Of a stretch of DNA of 64,000 bases, positions 1 through 8,972 are shown one piece after another (positions within the stretch are counted from its first letter, which is position 1; each line of letters starts with the position of its first letter). The stretch lies in assembly GCA_038246785.1 (NCBI GenBank), contig JBBRVP010000008.1, forward strand, positions 37,502-101,501, read 5' to 3'. The translations under genes were made by a program, and so were the position numbers. The stretch comes from JBBRVP01 sp038246785. GTDB taxonomy: Bacteria > Actinomycetota > Actinomycetes > Jiangellales > Jiangellaceae. The notes under the pieces are model-generated. The model made no database searches. It had not been told where the DNA came from and worked only from the letters and a program-made list of their open reading frames with translations.

Positions 1-315
1 GTGAGTGGGGATCACGTGCTCGTACGGGAACAGCTCGCGCACCGCGTCGCGAAAGACGTAGTACGACGGGGAGCCGGCGTATGACTCGTCACCGTGCTGG
101 AGGGCGGCCCACTGGTCGCGGCTCATCGCGCCGGTGCCGGAGTCGGTGAGCAAGTCGATGAGGACGTCCAGCGCATCCACCTGGAACAGGTTGAAGCCGG
201 CGCGGCGCACCGCCTCCCGCCGGTGGTCGAGCGTGGTCATCCGCAGCGGCTCGACCGAGTGGATGCGGAACGGCTCGATGATGGTGCGGTACGTGGGTGC
301 GTCCATGGCGGACAT
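1..315 (-). CDS. Tryptophanase / tyrosine phenol-lyase, N-terminal part (3' end outside window)
   Basis: PLP-dependent beta-eliminating lyase, which cleaves tryptophan or tyrosine to indole or phenol, pyruvate and ammonia. Only the first 105 codons are present; family members are about 460 residues. The visible part carries the family N-terminal signature: EPFRIHSVEP, then FIDLLTDSGTGAM-like (here VLIDLLTDSGTGAM), GDESYAGS and, at the cut edge, VIPTH, which leads into the conserved HQGRAAE-type segment. Start taken as the ATG at 315; an in-frame ATG at 306 and a GTG at 348 are alternatives, and none has a strong ribosome site. Tryptophanase and tyrosine phenol-lyase cannot be separated from this fragment. 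It is divergent from the MarR remnant. Confidence 0.85.
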   Translation of the reverse strand, partial: MSAMDAPTYRTIIEPFRIHSVEPLRMTTLDHRREAVRRAGFNLFQVDALDVLIDLLTDSGTGAMSRDQWAALQHGDESYAGSPSYYVFRDAVRELFPYEHVIPTH

Positions 316-452
316 CGTGGCGAAGTCTGCGGCCGGCGGGAACGGCACTCCGGCACTGATCGGCGAGCGCGGCTACACCGACGGCCGCTCCCACACCTGC
401 CGGTGCTGCGCCGCCCACGGTCCGAACGCCGCCCGGCGGCCGCCCGGTCACG

Positions 453-668
453 GTGCGGAAGTCGTCGGTGAGCCCGGCCGCGCGGCCGATCCTGCTGCGG
501 GCGCGCGAGTCCCGCACCGACTACCTCGCCGACGTGCTCGCGGGCTGGTCGCGCACCGACGTCGAGGCGTTCGCCGAGCTGCTCGACCGCTTCGCCGACA
601 ACGTCGCCGACGGACCTGCCACCATGACCGTCTCCGAGTCGTCGGAGAAGGAGGGAAGCCGGCCGTGA
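453..668 (+). pseudogene. MarR-type regulator, C-terminal remnant
   Basis: The 71 codons resemble only the last third of a MarR regulator: a post-wing segment (SPAARPILLRARE) followed by the C-terminal dimerisation helix (DVEAFAELLDRFADNV). The winged-helix DNA-binding part is missing. Only 137 bases separate this piece from the tryptophanase start; the frame is open back to a stop at 357-359 but reads as Pro/Ala-rich non-helical sequence. The stop overlaps the GTG of the DoxX gene (GTGA), as expected for an original marR-doxX operon. I infer a 5' deletion, perhaps when the lyase gene arrived. It could be expressed as a small protein, but not as a DNA binder. Confidence 0.5.
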
Positions 669-1048
669 ACGTCCTGCTGTGGATCCTGCAGGTGCTGCTC
701 GCCCTCGCCTTCGTGGGCGCGGCGGTGACGAAGCTCAAGGACGACCGGCTGACCTACGCCGCGGCGCGGCCGCCCAGCACGTCCTACGCCGAGGACCTCA
801 GCGACCGGACGTTCAAGACCATCGGCGTGCTGGAGCTGCTCGGCGCGGTCGGCGTGGTGCTGCCATGGGCGACGGGTATCGCCCGCTGGCTCACCCCGCT
901 GGCCGCCCTGGGTTTCGTCCTGCTCATGGTCGGCGCCGCGGTCGTGCACCTGCGCCGCGGTGAGCGCCAGCTGCTCGTCGTCAACGCGACCCTGCTCGCC
1001 GTGGCGCTGGTCGTGGCCATCGGCCGCGGGGTCGACGCGCTCGGCTGA
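665..1048 (+). CDS. DoxX family membrane protein
   Basis: Small integral membrane protein of 127 residues, the usual length for DoxX/DoxX-like proteins. Four hydrophobic segments are visible: residues ~2-20, ~55-70, ~76-97 and ~104-122. The GTG start overlaps the stop of the MarR remnant by four bases, so it was probably translationally coupled to that regulator. In the family, DoxX-like proteins are linked to thiol/oxidative stress membrane complexes; the role here is not known. With its regulator truncated, control may have been lost. Confidence 0.8.
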   Translation: MNVLLWILQVLLALAFVGAAVTKLKDDRLTYAAARPPSTSYAEDLSDRTFKTIGVLELLGAVGVVLPWATGIARWLTPLAALGFVLLMVGAAVVHLRRGERQLLVVNATLLAVALVVAIGRGVDALG

Positions 1049-1066
1049 GGGAAGGAACGTACGGCC

Positions 1067-1708
1067 ATGGACCTCGAGGCTGAGAAGGCGGCCGCAGCGG
1101 GCGCGGCGGCCCGGTTCGTCGAGGACGGCATGCGGGTCGGGCTCGGTACCGGGTCGACGGTCGCCCATCTGCTCCGCGCGCTGGCCGCCCGCCGGCTCGC
1201 GGTGCGCTGCGTGTCCACCTCCCCGCGTACGGAGCAGGCGGCCCGCGCCCTCGGGCTCGAGGTCACCACGCTGGACGAGCTCGGCCACCTCGACATCACC
1301 ATCGACGGTGCCGACGAGGTCTCCGCCGACGGCTGGCTGATCAAGGGGGGCGGCGCGGCCCACACCCGGGAGAAGATCGTGGCGGCAGCCGCCGACCGCT
1401 TCGTGGTCGTAGTGGACTCGACGAAGCCGACGCCGGCGCTGCGCGGACCGGTGCCACTCGAGCTGCTCTCCTTCGGGCTGGCCGCCACCGTGCGGCTGCT
1501 CGGGCCGGTGGCGCTGCGCGCCGTCGCGCCGAGCCCGGATGGCGGGGTGATCGCGGACTGGTCGGGGACGCTGGACGACCCGGGCGAGGTGGCGGCGTGG
1601 CTGTCCGCCGTGCCGGGCGTGGTCGATCACGGGCTATTCCCGCCGGAGCTGGTCTCCGACGTCCTCGTCGCCCGAGGTGCCGACGTGGAGCACCGGCGGC
1701 TGAGCTGA
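1067..1708 (+). CDS. rpiA: Ribose-5-phosphate isomerase A
   Basis: Interconverts ribose 5-phosphate and ribulose 5-phosphate in the non-oxidative pentose phosphate pathway (cytosol). The 213 residues match the family length. Motifs seen: GLGTGSTV at 25-32 (phosphate loop), DGADEV at 80-85 (catalytic Asp pair) and KGGGAA at 93-98, followed by EKI. ATG start 18 bases after doxX with a purine-rich AGGGAAGGA ribosome site. The C-terminal third is less conserved than the core but keeps the register. Not an RpiB type. Confidence 0.93.
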   Translation: MDLEAEKAAAAGAAARFVEDGMRVGLGTGSTVAHLLRALAARRLAVRCVSTSPRTEQAARALGLEVTTLDELGHLDITIDGADEVSADGWLIKGGGAAHTREKIVAAAADRFVVVVDSTKPTPALRGPVPLELLSFGLAATVRLLGPVALRAVAPSPDGGVIADWSGTLDDPGEVAAWLSAVPGVVDHGLFPPELVSDVLVARGADVEHRRLS

Positions 1709-1752
1709 ACTGGCGGGGCTGAACGGCGGGGCTGAACTGGCGGGGCTGAGCG
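1705..1752 (+). repeat. Four tandem imperfect 13-14 bp repeats at the rpiA stop
   Basis: The unit CTGAACTGGCGGGG occurs about four times with one-base differences, beginning within the rpiA stop region and filling most of the short space before the convergent stress-protein gene. Likely replication slippage; no hairpin of terminator type is obvious. Confidence 0.6.
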
Positions 1753-1768
1753 GGCGCGGGCCGGCGGG

Positions 1769-2599
1769 TCAGCCCCGGGCGGTCGGGACGACGGCCACCG
1801 GGCACTGCGCGTGGTGCAGCACGGCCTGGCTCACCGACCCGAGCAGCAGCCCGAGGATGCCACCGCGGCCGCGGGTGCCGACCACGAGGAGCTGCGCCTC
1901 CAGACTGGCCGCGAGGAGCGCCCTGCGCGGCTCGTCGACCACCCGGTCCGCCCGCACCACGATGGCGGGCCAGCGCGCTCGGCACCCGCGCAGCGCGGCC
2001 CCCACCACCTCGTCCGAGTCCGCGGCCGTCGCCGCGTGCAGCGCCCACACGTCCGCGCCGCGCAGGGCCGCAGTCTCGAACGCGAAGCCGGCCGCGGCAT
2101 CCCCGGTCGGTGAACCGTCGATGCCGACCAGCACCGGCCGCGCTGGGTCGGAACTGCCGCGGGACACCAGCACCGGACACGGGGCGTGGGCCGCGAGGTG
2201 GCCCGCCACGGAGCCGAGCAGCAGACCCGTGAAGCCACCGATTCCGCGGTCGGCGACGACGACCAGCGCCGCTTCTCTGGCGTCGGCGAGCAGGACGGCC
2301 GCCGCACGACCGTCGACCACCTCGCCGTCCACCGGTGTGTCCGGCGCAGCTGCCTCCGCTCGCTCCATCGCCTCGGCCAGGATCTGTCGCGCCAGGTCGC
2401 GGTAGCCGTGCTCGGGTGCCGGCACCGCCAGCGGTGCCGCCGCGGCACTCACCTCCGGCCCGTGGAACGCATGGACGACGCGCAGCGGGCGCTGGCGCAG
2501 CACGGACTCCCGGACCGCGAGGTCGACGGCGGCCAGGCTCGCCGGTGAGCCGTCGACGCCGACGACGACAGGGGCTCGCATGGGGTCGGTGGCGGGCAT
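1769..2599 (-). CDS. Tandem universal stress protein (two UspA domains)
   Basis: 276-residue protein made of two UspA folds in tandem, the common actinobacterial USP architecture. Each half begins with a VVVGVDGS / VLVGIDGS strand-loop and ends with the ATP-binding signature (DRGIGGFTGLLLGS in the first, TRGRGGILGLLLGS in the second), so both halves should bind ATP. Start chosen at the ATG at 2599 because AAGGAG lies six bases upstream; a longer reading frame begins further 5' but has no support. The 5' end lies inside the run-on tail of the upstream acetyltransferase frame. Confidence 0.9.
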   Translation of the reverse strand: MPATDPMRAPVVVGVDGSPASLAAVDLAVRESVLRQRPLRVVHAFHGPEVSAAAAPLAVPAPEHGYRDLARQILAEAMERAEAAAPDTPVDGEVVDGRAAAVLLADAREAALVVVADRGIGGFTGLLLGSVAGHLAAHAPCPVLVSRGSSDPARPVLVGIDGSPTGDAAAGFAFETAALRGADVWALHAATAADSDEVVGAALRGCRARWPAIVVRADRVVDEPRRALLAASLEAQLLVVGTRGRGGILGLLLGSVSQAVLHHAQCPVAVVPTARG

Positions 2600-3543
2600 G
2601 GCGGGCTCCTTCCGCGTACCGTCACGCTTTCCGGCGCCCGCGGCCCAGGGCAAGAGGCGCCCGGCCCATGCCGGTCAGGTGCCCCGAGCGTCAGCACGTA
2701 CGGCCGGGTCCAGGTGAGCGCCTGCAGCCCCAGCCGCTCCAGCACGGGCCGGCTGTCCGGTGAGGCGTCCACCTGCACGAGCGAGTGACCGGCGCCGGCG
2801 GCCTGCTCCACGCGCCGCCGGACCAGCTCCCGGTAGATCCCGCGCCGCCGCCACGCTGACCGCGTACCGCCGCCCCACAGTGAGCAGAAGTCGGTGCCCG
2901 CGTGCAGGCGCAGCCACGCGGCACTGACGACGACCGGCTCACCGTCGGCGCCGGCAGCTTCGGCGAGCCAGATGCGCAGCCCCGCCGGCCCGCCGACGAG
3001 CTCGGCACGCAGCTCGGCGATCAGGCTGCCGAAGTCCTCGTCCCACACCTCCTCCTTGCACACCCGGATGCGGCGCAGATCGTCGTCGGGGGCGGCCGGG
3101 TCGACCTCGCGGAAGCCCACGCCGTCGACCGTGACTGGCACGACCGCGGCCAGCACGTCCGCGACGCGCCCCACGAGGAGGGTCTCCTCGTCGTCGGGGA
3201 CCCAGCCCGCCCGCTCCAGCCGGGCGCCGAGGTCGGCCGGCGCGTCGTGCCCGTACGCCTTCCACTCCACACGGCGGGGACGACCGTCTGCGCAGCTGCC
3301 CGGACGCTCGCGCCAGGACGCGGTCTGCGCCGCGATCTCCGCGTCGACCGCGTCGGGCGGCAGGCCGGACAGGTCCGACCAGCCGACGAACCCGGCCCAC
3401 TCGGTGTCGTCCGGGCCGATCGAGCGCTGGACGCGGGCGGAGCGCTCGAGGATCCACCCCGGGCCGGCCGGTGTGTCGCGTGCCCGTAGCTGCGCCTCGA
3501 AGGCGGCGAGCAGGTCGTCCGGTGCGGCTCGGGCTCTGGCCAT
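2449..3543 (-). CDS. GNAT family N-acetyltransferase with run-on C-terminus
   Basis: Acyl-CoA-dependent N-acyltransferase of unknown substrate. The N-terminal half (to ~residue 150) is a degenerate GNAT-like lobe; the recognisable GNAT core is ~residues 150-290, with RRRGIYRELV as the acetyl-CoA pyrophosphate loop. After about residue 292 (TRPYVLTLGA) the frame continues ~70 Pro/Ser/Arg-rich residues with no family resemblance and overlaps the first 151 bases of the usp gene in another frame. A one-base shift near 2675 would give an immediate stop, so an indel just before the natural terminator is likely. Start ATG at 3543; an ATG at 3555 is possible. Confidence 0.75.
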   Translation of the reverse strand: MARARAAPDDLLAAFEAQLRARDTPAGPGWILERSARVQRSIGPDDTEWAGFVGWSDLSGLPPDAVDAEIAAQTASWRERPGSCADGRPRRVEWKAYGHDAPADLGARLERAGWVPDDEETLLVGRVADVLAAVVPVTVDGVGFREVDPAAPDDDLRRIRVCKEEVWDEDFGSLIAELRAELVGGPAGLRIWLAEAAGADGEPVVVSAAWLRLHAGTDFCSLWGGGTRSAWRRRGIYRELVRRRVEQAAGAGHSLVQVDASPDSRPVLERLGLQALTWTRPYVLTLGAPDRHGPGASCPGPRAPESVTVRGRSPPCPPPTPCEPLSSSASTAHRRAWPPSTSRSGSPCCASARCASSMRSTGRR

Positions 3544-3576
3544 GCCCCGATGCAACCAGTCGCGCCTGAGGATCAG

Positions 3577-4104
3577 TCAATCGCCGGTCGAGGTGTCCAG
3601 GCCGTCGCCGGTCAGCTTCGTCAGCCGCCGCTCCAGCGTGAGCAGCACGGCCGGCCGGGCGGCGTGCTCGCGCTCGTACGCCAGCAGGAGCCGGACGTCG
3701 GCGAGGCCCAGCGACCGGACACGCTGTCGCACGACGGCGATGGTCAGCCCGTCCCAGTTGTCGACCGGCAGGTCCTCGCGCACCACCCCGTCCCCCGGCA
3801 GGTCGCCGGCGGCTGCGGCCTCGGCCAGGGCGGCCTCTGCCGCGGCATGGGCATCAGCCGGAGTCCTCGCCCCGGGGGGCCACATCTGCACGACTGTGTC
3901 CGGCTCCTGGCCCACCCCGAGCCGCTGCCCGACATCGAGGACGACGCGACGCCCGGCGCCGGCCGTGGTGCCGACGACCCGTGCGGCCAGCGGCAGCACG
4001 GCCGCCGAGGCGGTCACTGCGAGGCCTCTCGCACGGTCGAGGACGGCGTGGACGACGCTGTCCACCGGCGGCGGTAGCCGCCGCAGCGACGGGGGTAGCG
4101 ACAC
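3577..4104 (-). CDS. Lipid-droplet-associated-protein-like protein
   Basis: 175-residue actinobacterial protein. The C-terminal ~60 residues carry a helical motif (VDNWDGLTIAVVRQRVRSLG, then a LLAYEREHAARPAVL helix) found in actinobacterial lipid-droplet-associated proteins and gas-vesicle accessory proteins; the N-terminal half is Ala/Val-rich and amphipathic, which could bind a lipid surface. GTG start at 4104 with GGAGG seven bases upstream. It is divergent from phenylacetate-CoA ligase across a 110-base intergenic region. The family assignment rests on the motif only. Confidence 0.6.
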   Translation of the reverse strand: MSLPPSLRRLPPPVDSVVHAVLDRARGLAVTASAAVLPLAARVVGTTAGAGRRVVLDVGQRLGVGQEPDTVVQMWPPGARTPADAHAAAEAALAEAAAAGDLPGDGVVREDLPVDNWDGLTIAVVRQRVRSLGLADVRLLLAYEREHAARPAVLLTLERRLTKLTGDGLDTSTGD

Positions 4105-4177
4105 GAGGGCCTCCGGTTCACGGGACGATGTGGTGCCGACTACCCGAACGGCACTGTGCCGAACCCGCTGGGCGCCA

Positions 4178-4183
4178 TAGCGT
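4178..4183 (+). promoter_or_regulatory. Predicted -10 box (TAGCGT) of paaK
   Basis: TANNNT hexamer placing the transcript start near 4190, giving a 25-base leader that contains the GGAGG ribosome site of paaK. No clear -35. Confidence 0.4.
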
Positions 4184-4214
4184 CCCTCACTCAGCCCAAA
4201 GCACGGAGGTCAAG

Positions 4215-5537
<1,323 letters not shown>

Positions 5538-5546
5538 TCCCGCGAC

Positions 5547-5560
5547 GTGGCCTATGCCAC
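5547..5560. repeat. Short inverted repeat between paaK and the transhydrogenase operon
   Basis: GTGGC-CTAT-GCCAC, perfect 5-bp arms, ten bases after the paaK stop and upstream of the pnt promoter. Could be an operator for the pnt operon or a weak paaK terminator stem. Confidence 0.35.
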
Positions 5561-5596
5561 CCCACACGGCCCTGCCGCGCGCCGCGGGCCATGCCC

Positions 5597-5602
5597 TAGG
5601 TT
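5597..5602 (+). promoter_or_regulatory. Predicted -10 box (TAGGTT) of pnt operon, near-leaderless
   Basis: The spacing puts transcript start at 5609, one base before the GTG at 5610. No ribosome site is visible upstream of that GTG, which fits leaderless initiation. Confidence 0.5.
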
Positions 5603-5609
5603 GCCTGCC

Positions 5610-6734
5610 GTGAAGGTCGCCGTTGCGCGGGAGAGCAGGCCGCACGAGCGGCGCGTGGCGATGGTGCCAGAGCTGGTGCCCCGCCTCACCGGCGCCGGCC
5701 TGGAGGTCGCGGTCGCCACGGGAGCGGGCGAGGCGGCCCACTTCCCGGACGCGGAGTACCGCGACGCCGGGGCCACCGTCGTCGATGACGCGGTGACCGG
5801 GGCCGATGTCCTCGTCAGCGTCCAGCCACCCTCACCGGCCGACCTCGCGCAGCTGCGGCCGGGGGCGGTCACGCTGTCCTTCCTGCCGACCACCACCGAG
5901 TTGGACGCCGTCCGGGCCCTGCGCGACGCGCGGGCCACGGCGATGGCGATGGAGCTGGTCCCCCGCATCTCCCGCGCCCAGTCGATGGACGCGCTGTCCT
6001 CGCAGGCTCTCGTCAGCGGCTACCGCTGTGCCATCGTCGCCGCCGAGCGGCTGCCCCGCTTCTTCCCCCTGTTCATGACCGCAGCCGGGACCGTGCCGCC
6101 GGCCAAGGTCGTCGTGCTCGGCGCCGGCGTCGCCGGCTTGCAGGCCATCGCGACGGCCCGGCGGCTCGGAGCGGTCGTGGAGGCCTACGACGTCCGCGCC
6201 GCGGCCGCAGAAGAGGTACGCAGCCTGGGCGCGGCCTTCATCGACCTCGAGCTCGACACTCTCGAAGGCGCGGGCGGCTACGCCCGGGAGATGACCGAGG
6301 ACCGGGCCGCCCGGCAGAAGGAGCTGCTGGCGCCGTACGTCGCCGCGGCCGACGCGCTCATCACGACCGCAGCCGTTCCCGGGCGGCGGGCGCCGCTGCT
6401 GGTGACCCGCGACATGGTCGCCCCGATGAAGCCGGGATCGGTCGTGGTCGACCTGGCGGCCGAGACCGGTGGCAACGTCGAGGGAAGCCAGCCGGGGGAG
6501 GACGTCCACGTCGGCGATGTCGTCGTGATCGGGGCCCGCAACATGCCGAGTGCGATGCCGGTGCACGCCAGCAGGCTCTACGCGACCAACGTCACCAACC
6601 TGCTCCTATTGATGACCGCGGACGGCCGGGTGGTGCCCGACTTCGACGACGAGATCGTCATCGGCGTCTGCGTCACCCACGACGGCGAGGTGCGGCACGA
6701 GCCCACCCGCGAGCTGCTCGGATCGGAGGCCTGA
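5610..6734 (+). CDS. pntAA: NAD(P) transhydrogenase subunit alpha, domain I
   Basis: Soluble NAD(H)-binding domain I of the proton-translocating transhydrogenase, which couples hydride transfer from NADH to NADP+ to proton influx. 374 residues. Seen: RRVAMVPELV near the N-terminus (substrate loop), Rossmann motif VVLGAGVAGLQAIATARRLG (~residues 168-187) with acidic residue EAYDVR after it, and VVDLAAETGGNVE near the C-terminus. GTG start chosen by the near-leaderless promoter. First of three overlapping genes (TGATG to the next), a split arrangement as in Rhodospirillum. Confidence 0.93.
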   Translation: MKVAVARESRPHERRVAMVPELVPRLTGAGLEVAVATGAGEAAHFPDAEYRDAGATVVDDAVTGADVLVSVQPPSPADLAQLRPGAVTLSFLPTTTELDAVRALRDARATAMAMELVPRISRAQSMDALSSQALVSGYRCAIVAAERLPRFFPLFMTAAGTVPPAKVVVLGAGVAGLQAIATARRLGAVVEAYDVRAAAAEEVRSLGAAFIDLELDTLEGAGGYAREMTEDRAARQKELLAPYVAAADALITTAAVPGRRAPLLVTRDMVAPMKPGSVVVDLAAETGGNVEGSQPGEDVHVGDVVVIGARNMPSAMPVHASRLYATNVTNLLLLMTADGRVVPDFDDEIVIGVCVTHDGEVRHEPTRELLGSEA

Positions 6735-7033
6735 TGGACTCGGGGATCGCGCTCCTCACGGTCTTCGTGCTGGCGGTCTTCGTCGGCTTCGAGGTCGTCT
6801 CCAAGGTGACCTCGACACTGCACACGCCGCTGATGAGCGGCGCCAACGCCATCCACGGCATCATCCTCGTCGGCGCGATCATCGTCGCCGGCGCAGCCAG
6901 AGGCACCGGCGCGCTCGTGGTGGCGCTGATCGCGGTGGTGCTGGCTGCGGTCAACCTCGTCGGCGGGTTCGTCGTCACCGACCGAATGCTGGAGATGTTC
7001 CGCCCGCGCGGCCGGGACGGCGGCTCCTCGTGA
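6734..7033 (+). CDS. pntAB: NAD(P) transhydrogenase alpha, membrane part
   Basis: 99-residue membrane subunit carrying the first transmembrane helices of domain II. Three hydrophobic stretches are visible: residues ~6-22, ~38-54 and ~58-80. Between the first two is the conserved loop TPLMSGANAIHGII. The ATG shares its A with the upstream TGA, and its 3' end overlaps pntB by four bases (GTGA), so all three subunits are probably made by coupled translation. Confidence 0.92.
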   Translation: MDSGIALLTVFVLAVFVGFEVVSKVTSTLHTPLMSGANAIHGIILVGAIIVAGAARGTGALVVALIAVVLAAVNLVGGFVVTDRMLEMFRPRGRDGGSS

Positions 7034-8400
7034 TCCCGATCTGGGCGCAACTCACCTATCTCCTGGCCGCCGTCTGCTTCATCCTGGCGCTCAAGGGCCT
7101 GTCCGGTCCGCGCACGGCCCGCCGGGGCAACCAGATCGGCGCCGTCGGCGCGTTGCTCGCACTCGTGGTCACGTTCTTCGTCTACGACCTGGACCACCTG
7201 CTGCTGATCCTTGTCGCGGTGGCCGTCGGCACCGTCGCCGGTGTCTGGGGTGCCCGCGTCGTCGCGATGACGCAGATGCCGCAGCTGGTCGCGCTGTTCA
7301 ACGGCGTCGGTGGTGCTGCGGCCGCGCTCGTCGCGCTGCTGGAGCTGCACGCCGTACGGAGCTCCTCGGTGCCCGACTTGGTGGCCATCGCGTTCACCGT
7401 GCTGGTCGGGGGCGTCAGCTTCGCCGGCTCGATGGTGACCTTCGCCAAGCTGCAGGAGCTGATGACGACTCGCCCGGTCATCCTGCCCGGGGCGCGCTGG
7501 GTGTTCATCGCCGCCCTGGTCGGAAGCCTGGCGCTGTCGGTCTGGCTCGTGGTCGCCGGGCACTGGTGGCTGGGCGTCGTGCTCGGCGTCGTCGCGCTCG
7601 TCGTCGGCGTGCTGCTCGTGCTGCCGGTGGGCGGCGCGGACGTACCCATCGTCATCTCGCTGCTCAACGCATTCACCGGACTCACGGTGGCCGCCAGCGG
7701 CTACGTGCTGGAGAACGCGCTGCTGCTCGTGGCCGGCACCCTCGTCGGCGCGAGCGGCACGATCCTGACCCGTGCGATGGCCTCGGGAATGGGCCGTTCG
7801 GTCACCAACATCCTGTTCGGCGCGCTGCGCGGCGGCTCCACGGCCGGCTCCACGACGGTGAGCACGCGCCCGGTGCGCTCGGCGGGCGCGGAGGACATCG
7901 CGGTGCTGCTGGCGTACGCCCGCAAGGTGGTCGTCGTGCCGGGCTACGGCCTGGCCGTCGCCCAGGCTCAGCACACCATCCACGAGCTGGGGCAGGTGCT
8001 GGAGGGCAAGGGCATCAGCGTCGTCTACGCCATCCACCCGGTAGCCGGGCGCATGCCCGGGCACATGAACGTGCTCCTGGCCGAGGCCAACATCCCGTAC
8101 GAGCAGCTGGCGGAGATGGACCAGGCCAATGGCGACCTGCGCACGGCCGACGTGGCGCTCGTGGTCGGCGCCAACGACGTGGTCAACCCGGCGGCCAAGA
8201 CTTCGCCCGGCAGCCCGATCTACGGCATGCCGATCCTCGACGTCGACGAGGCGCAGGCAGTGGTGTTCCTCAAGCGGTCGATGCGGCCTGGCTTCGCCGG
8301 TATCGAGAACGAGTTGCTGTTCGACCCGAAGACGACGCTGCTCTTTGGTGACGCCAAGGACTCGCTGACCAAGCTGGTGAGTGCGGTCAAGTCACTCTGA
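7030..8400 (+). CDS. pntB: NAD(P) transhydrogenase subunit beta
   Basis: 456 residues. The N-terminal ~270 residues are hydrophobic with eight or nine membrane spans (domain II proton channel); the C-terminal ~185 residues form the NADP(H)-binding domain III, with VVVPGYGLAVAQAQH (~298-312), HPVAGRMPGHMNVLLAEA (~338) and VGANDVVNPAA (~380). GTG start overlaps pntAB. Completes the enzyme with the two upstream genes. Confidence 0.94.
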   Translation: MIPIWAQLTYLLAAVCFILALKGLSGPRTARRGNQIGAVGALLALVVTFFVYDLDHLLLILVAVAVGTVAGVWGARVVAMTQMPQLVALFNGVGGAAAALVALLELHAVRSSSVPDLVAIAFTVLVGGVSFAGSMVTFAKLQELMTTRPVILPGARWVFIAALVGSLALSVWLVVAGHWWLGVVLGVVALVVGVLLVLPVGGADVPIVISLLNAFTGLTVAASGYVLENALLLVAGTLVGASGTILTRAMASGMGRSVTNILFGALRGGSTAGSTTVSTRPVRSAGAEDIAVLLAYARKVVVVPGYGLAVAQAQHTIHELGQVLEGKGISVVYAIHPVAGRMPGHMNVLLAEANIPYEQLAEMDQANGDLRTADVALVVGANDVVNPAAKTSPGSPIYGMPILDVDEAQAVVFLKRSMRPGFAGIENELLFDPKTTLLFGDAKDSLTKLVSAVKSL

Positions 8401-8448
8401 TCGCGTCCGGCCGGTGTTCCCGGCTGCTCAGCGGGTACCTGCTGGGCC

Positions 8449-8972
8449 ATGGCGCCCCCGGCCGGCACCCCGTCGCGCCGGCCCGCGCGTGACGAGACGC
8501 CGGCCGAGCGGTACGACCGAAACTTCAGCGAGCTGCTGCAGGAGCTGCGGGTCGTGCAGACCGGCACCCAGGTGCTCTTCGCCTTCTTGCTGTCGATCGC
8601 GTTCACGCAGGTGTTCCAGCGCCAGGACCAGCAGCTCCACGCGGTCTACGTCGTGACCCTCCTGCTCACCGTGCTGGCGACCGGGCTGCTAGTCGCGCCC
8701 GCCGCCTATCACCGTCAGCACTTCCGCCGCGCGGCCTCAAGGAGGAGGTCGTGGCGGTCAGCCATCGGCTCGCCCGGGCCGGCCTGCTGATCCTTGCCCT
8801 GGCGATCAGTGGCGCGGTCCTGGTGGCGCTCATGGTGGTCATGGACGACCCCTGGCATGCCGTCGTGGCCGGCTGTGTGCTGGTGGTGCTGCTCGGGCTG
8901 TGGTTCAGCGTCCCGTCGCTGCGACGGGTCCCATCCCGACCCTCGATCTCACGACGACGAAGAGGAGCTGCC
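8449..8972 (+). pseudogene. DUF6328 membrane protein, frameshifted
   Basis: Two reading frames together give a typical DUF6328 protein. Residues 1-88 from ATG 8449 contain ERYDRNFSELLQELRVVQTG, two hydrophobic helices and APAAYHRQHF. The second part (GLKEEVVAVSHRLARAG, then two more helices, ending WFSVPSLRR) is in another frame. The break lies in a CGCGCG run near 8727-8736; two bases fewer would join the frames. The second part has no stop of its own and runs in frame into the next gene. Either a recent mutation or a sequencing error. Family function unknown; membrane protein. Confidence 0.7.

Noticed and set aside
1341..2180. A 279-codon minus-strand frame across rpiA and usp
   Set aside because: Arg/Ala/Gly-rich shadow of real genes; rpiA and the usp domains have clear motifs in the other frames.
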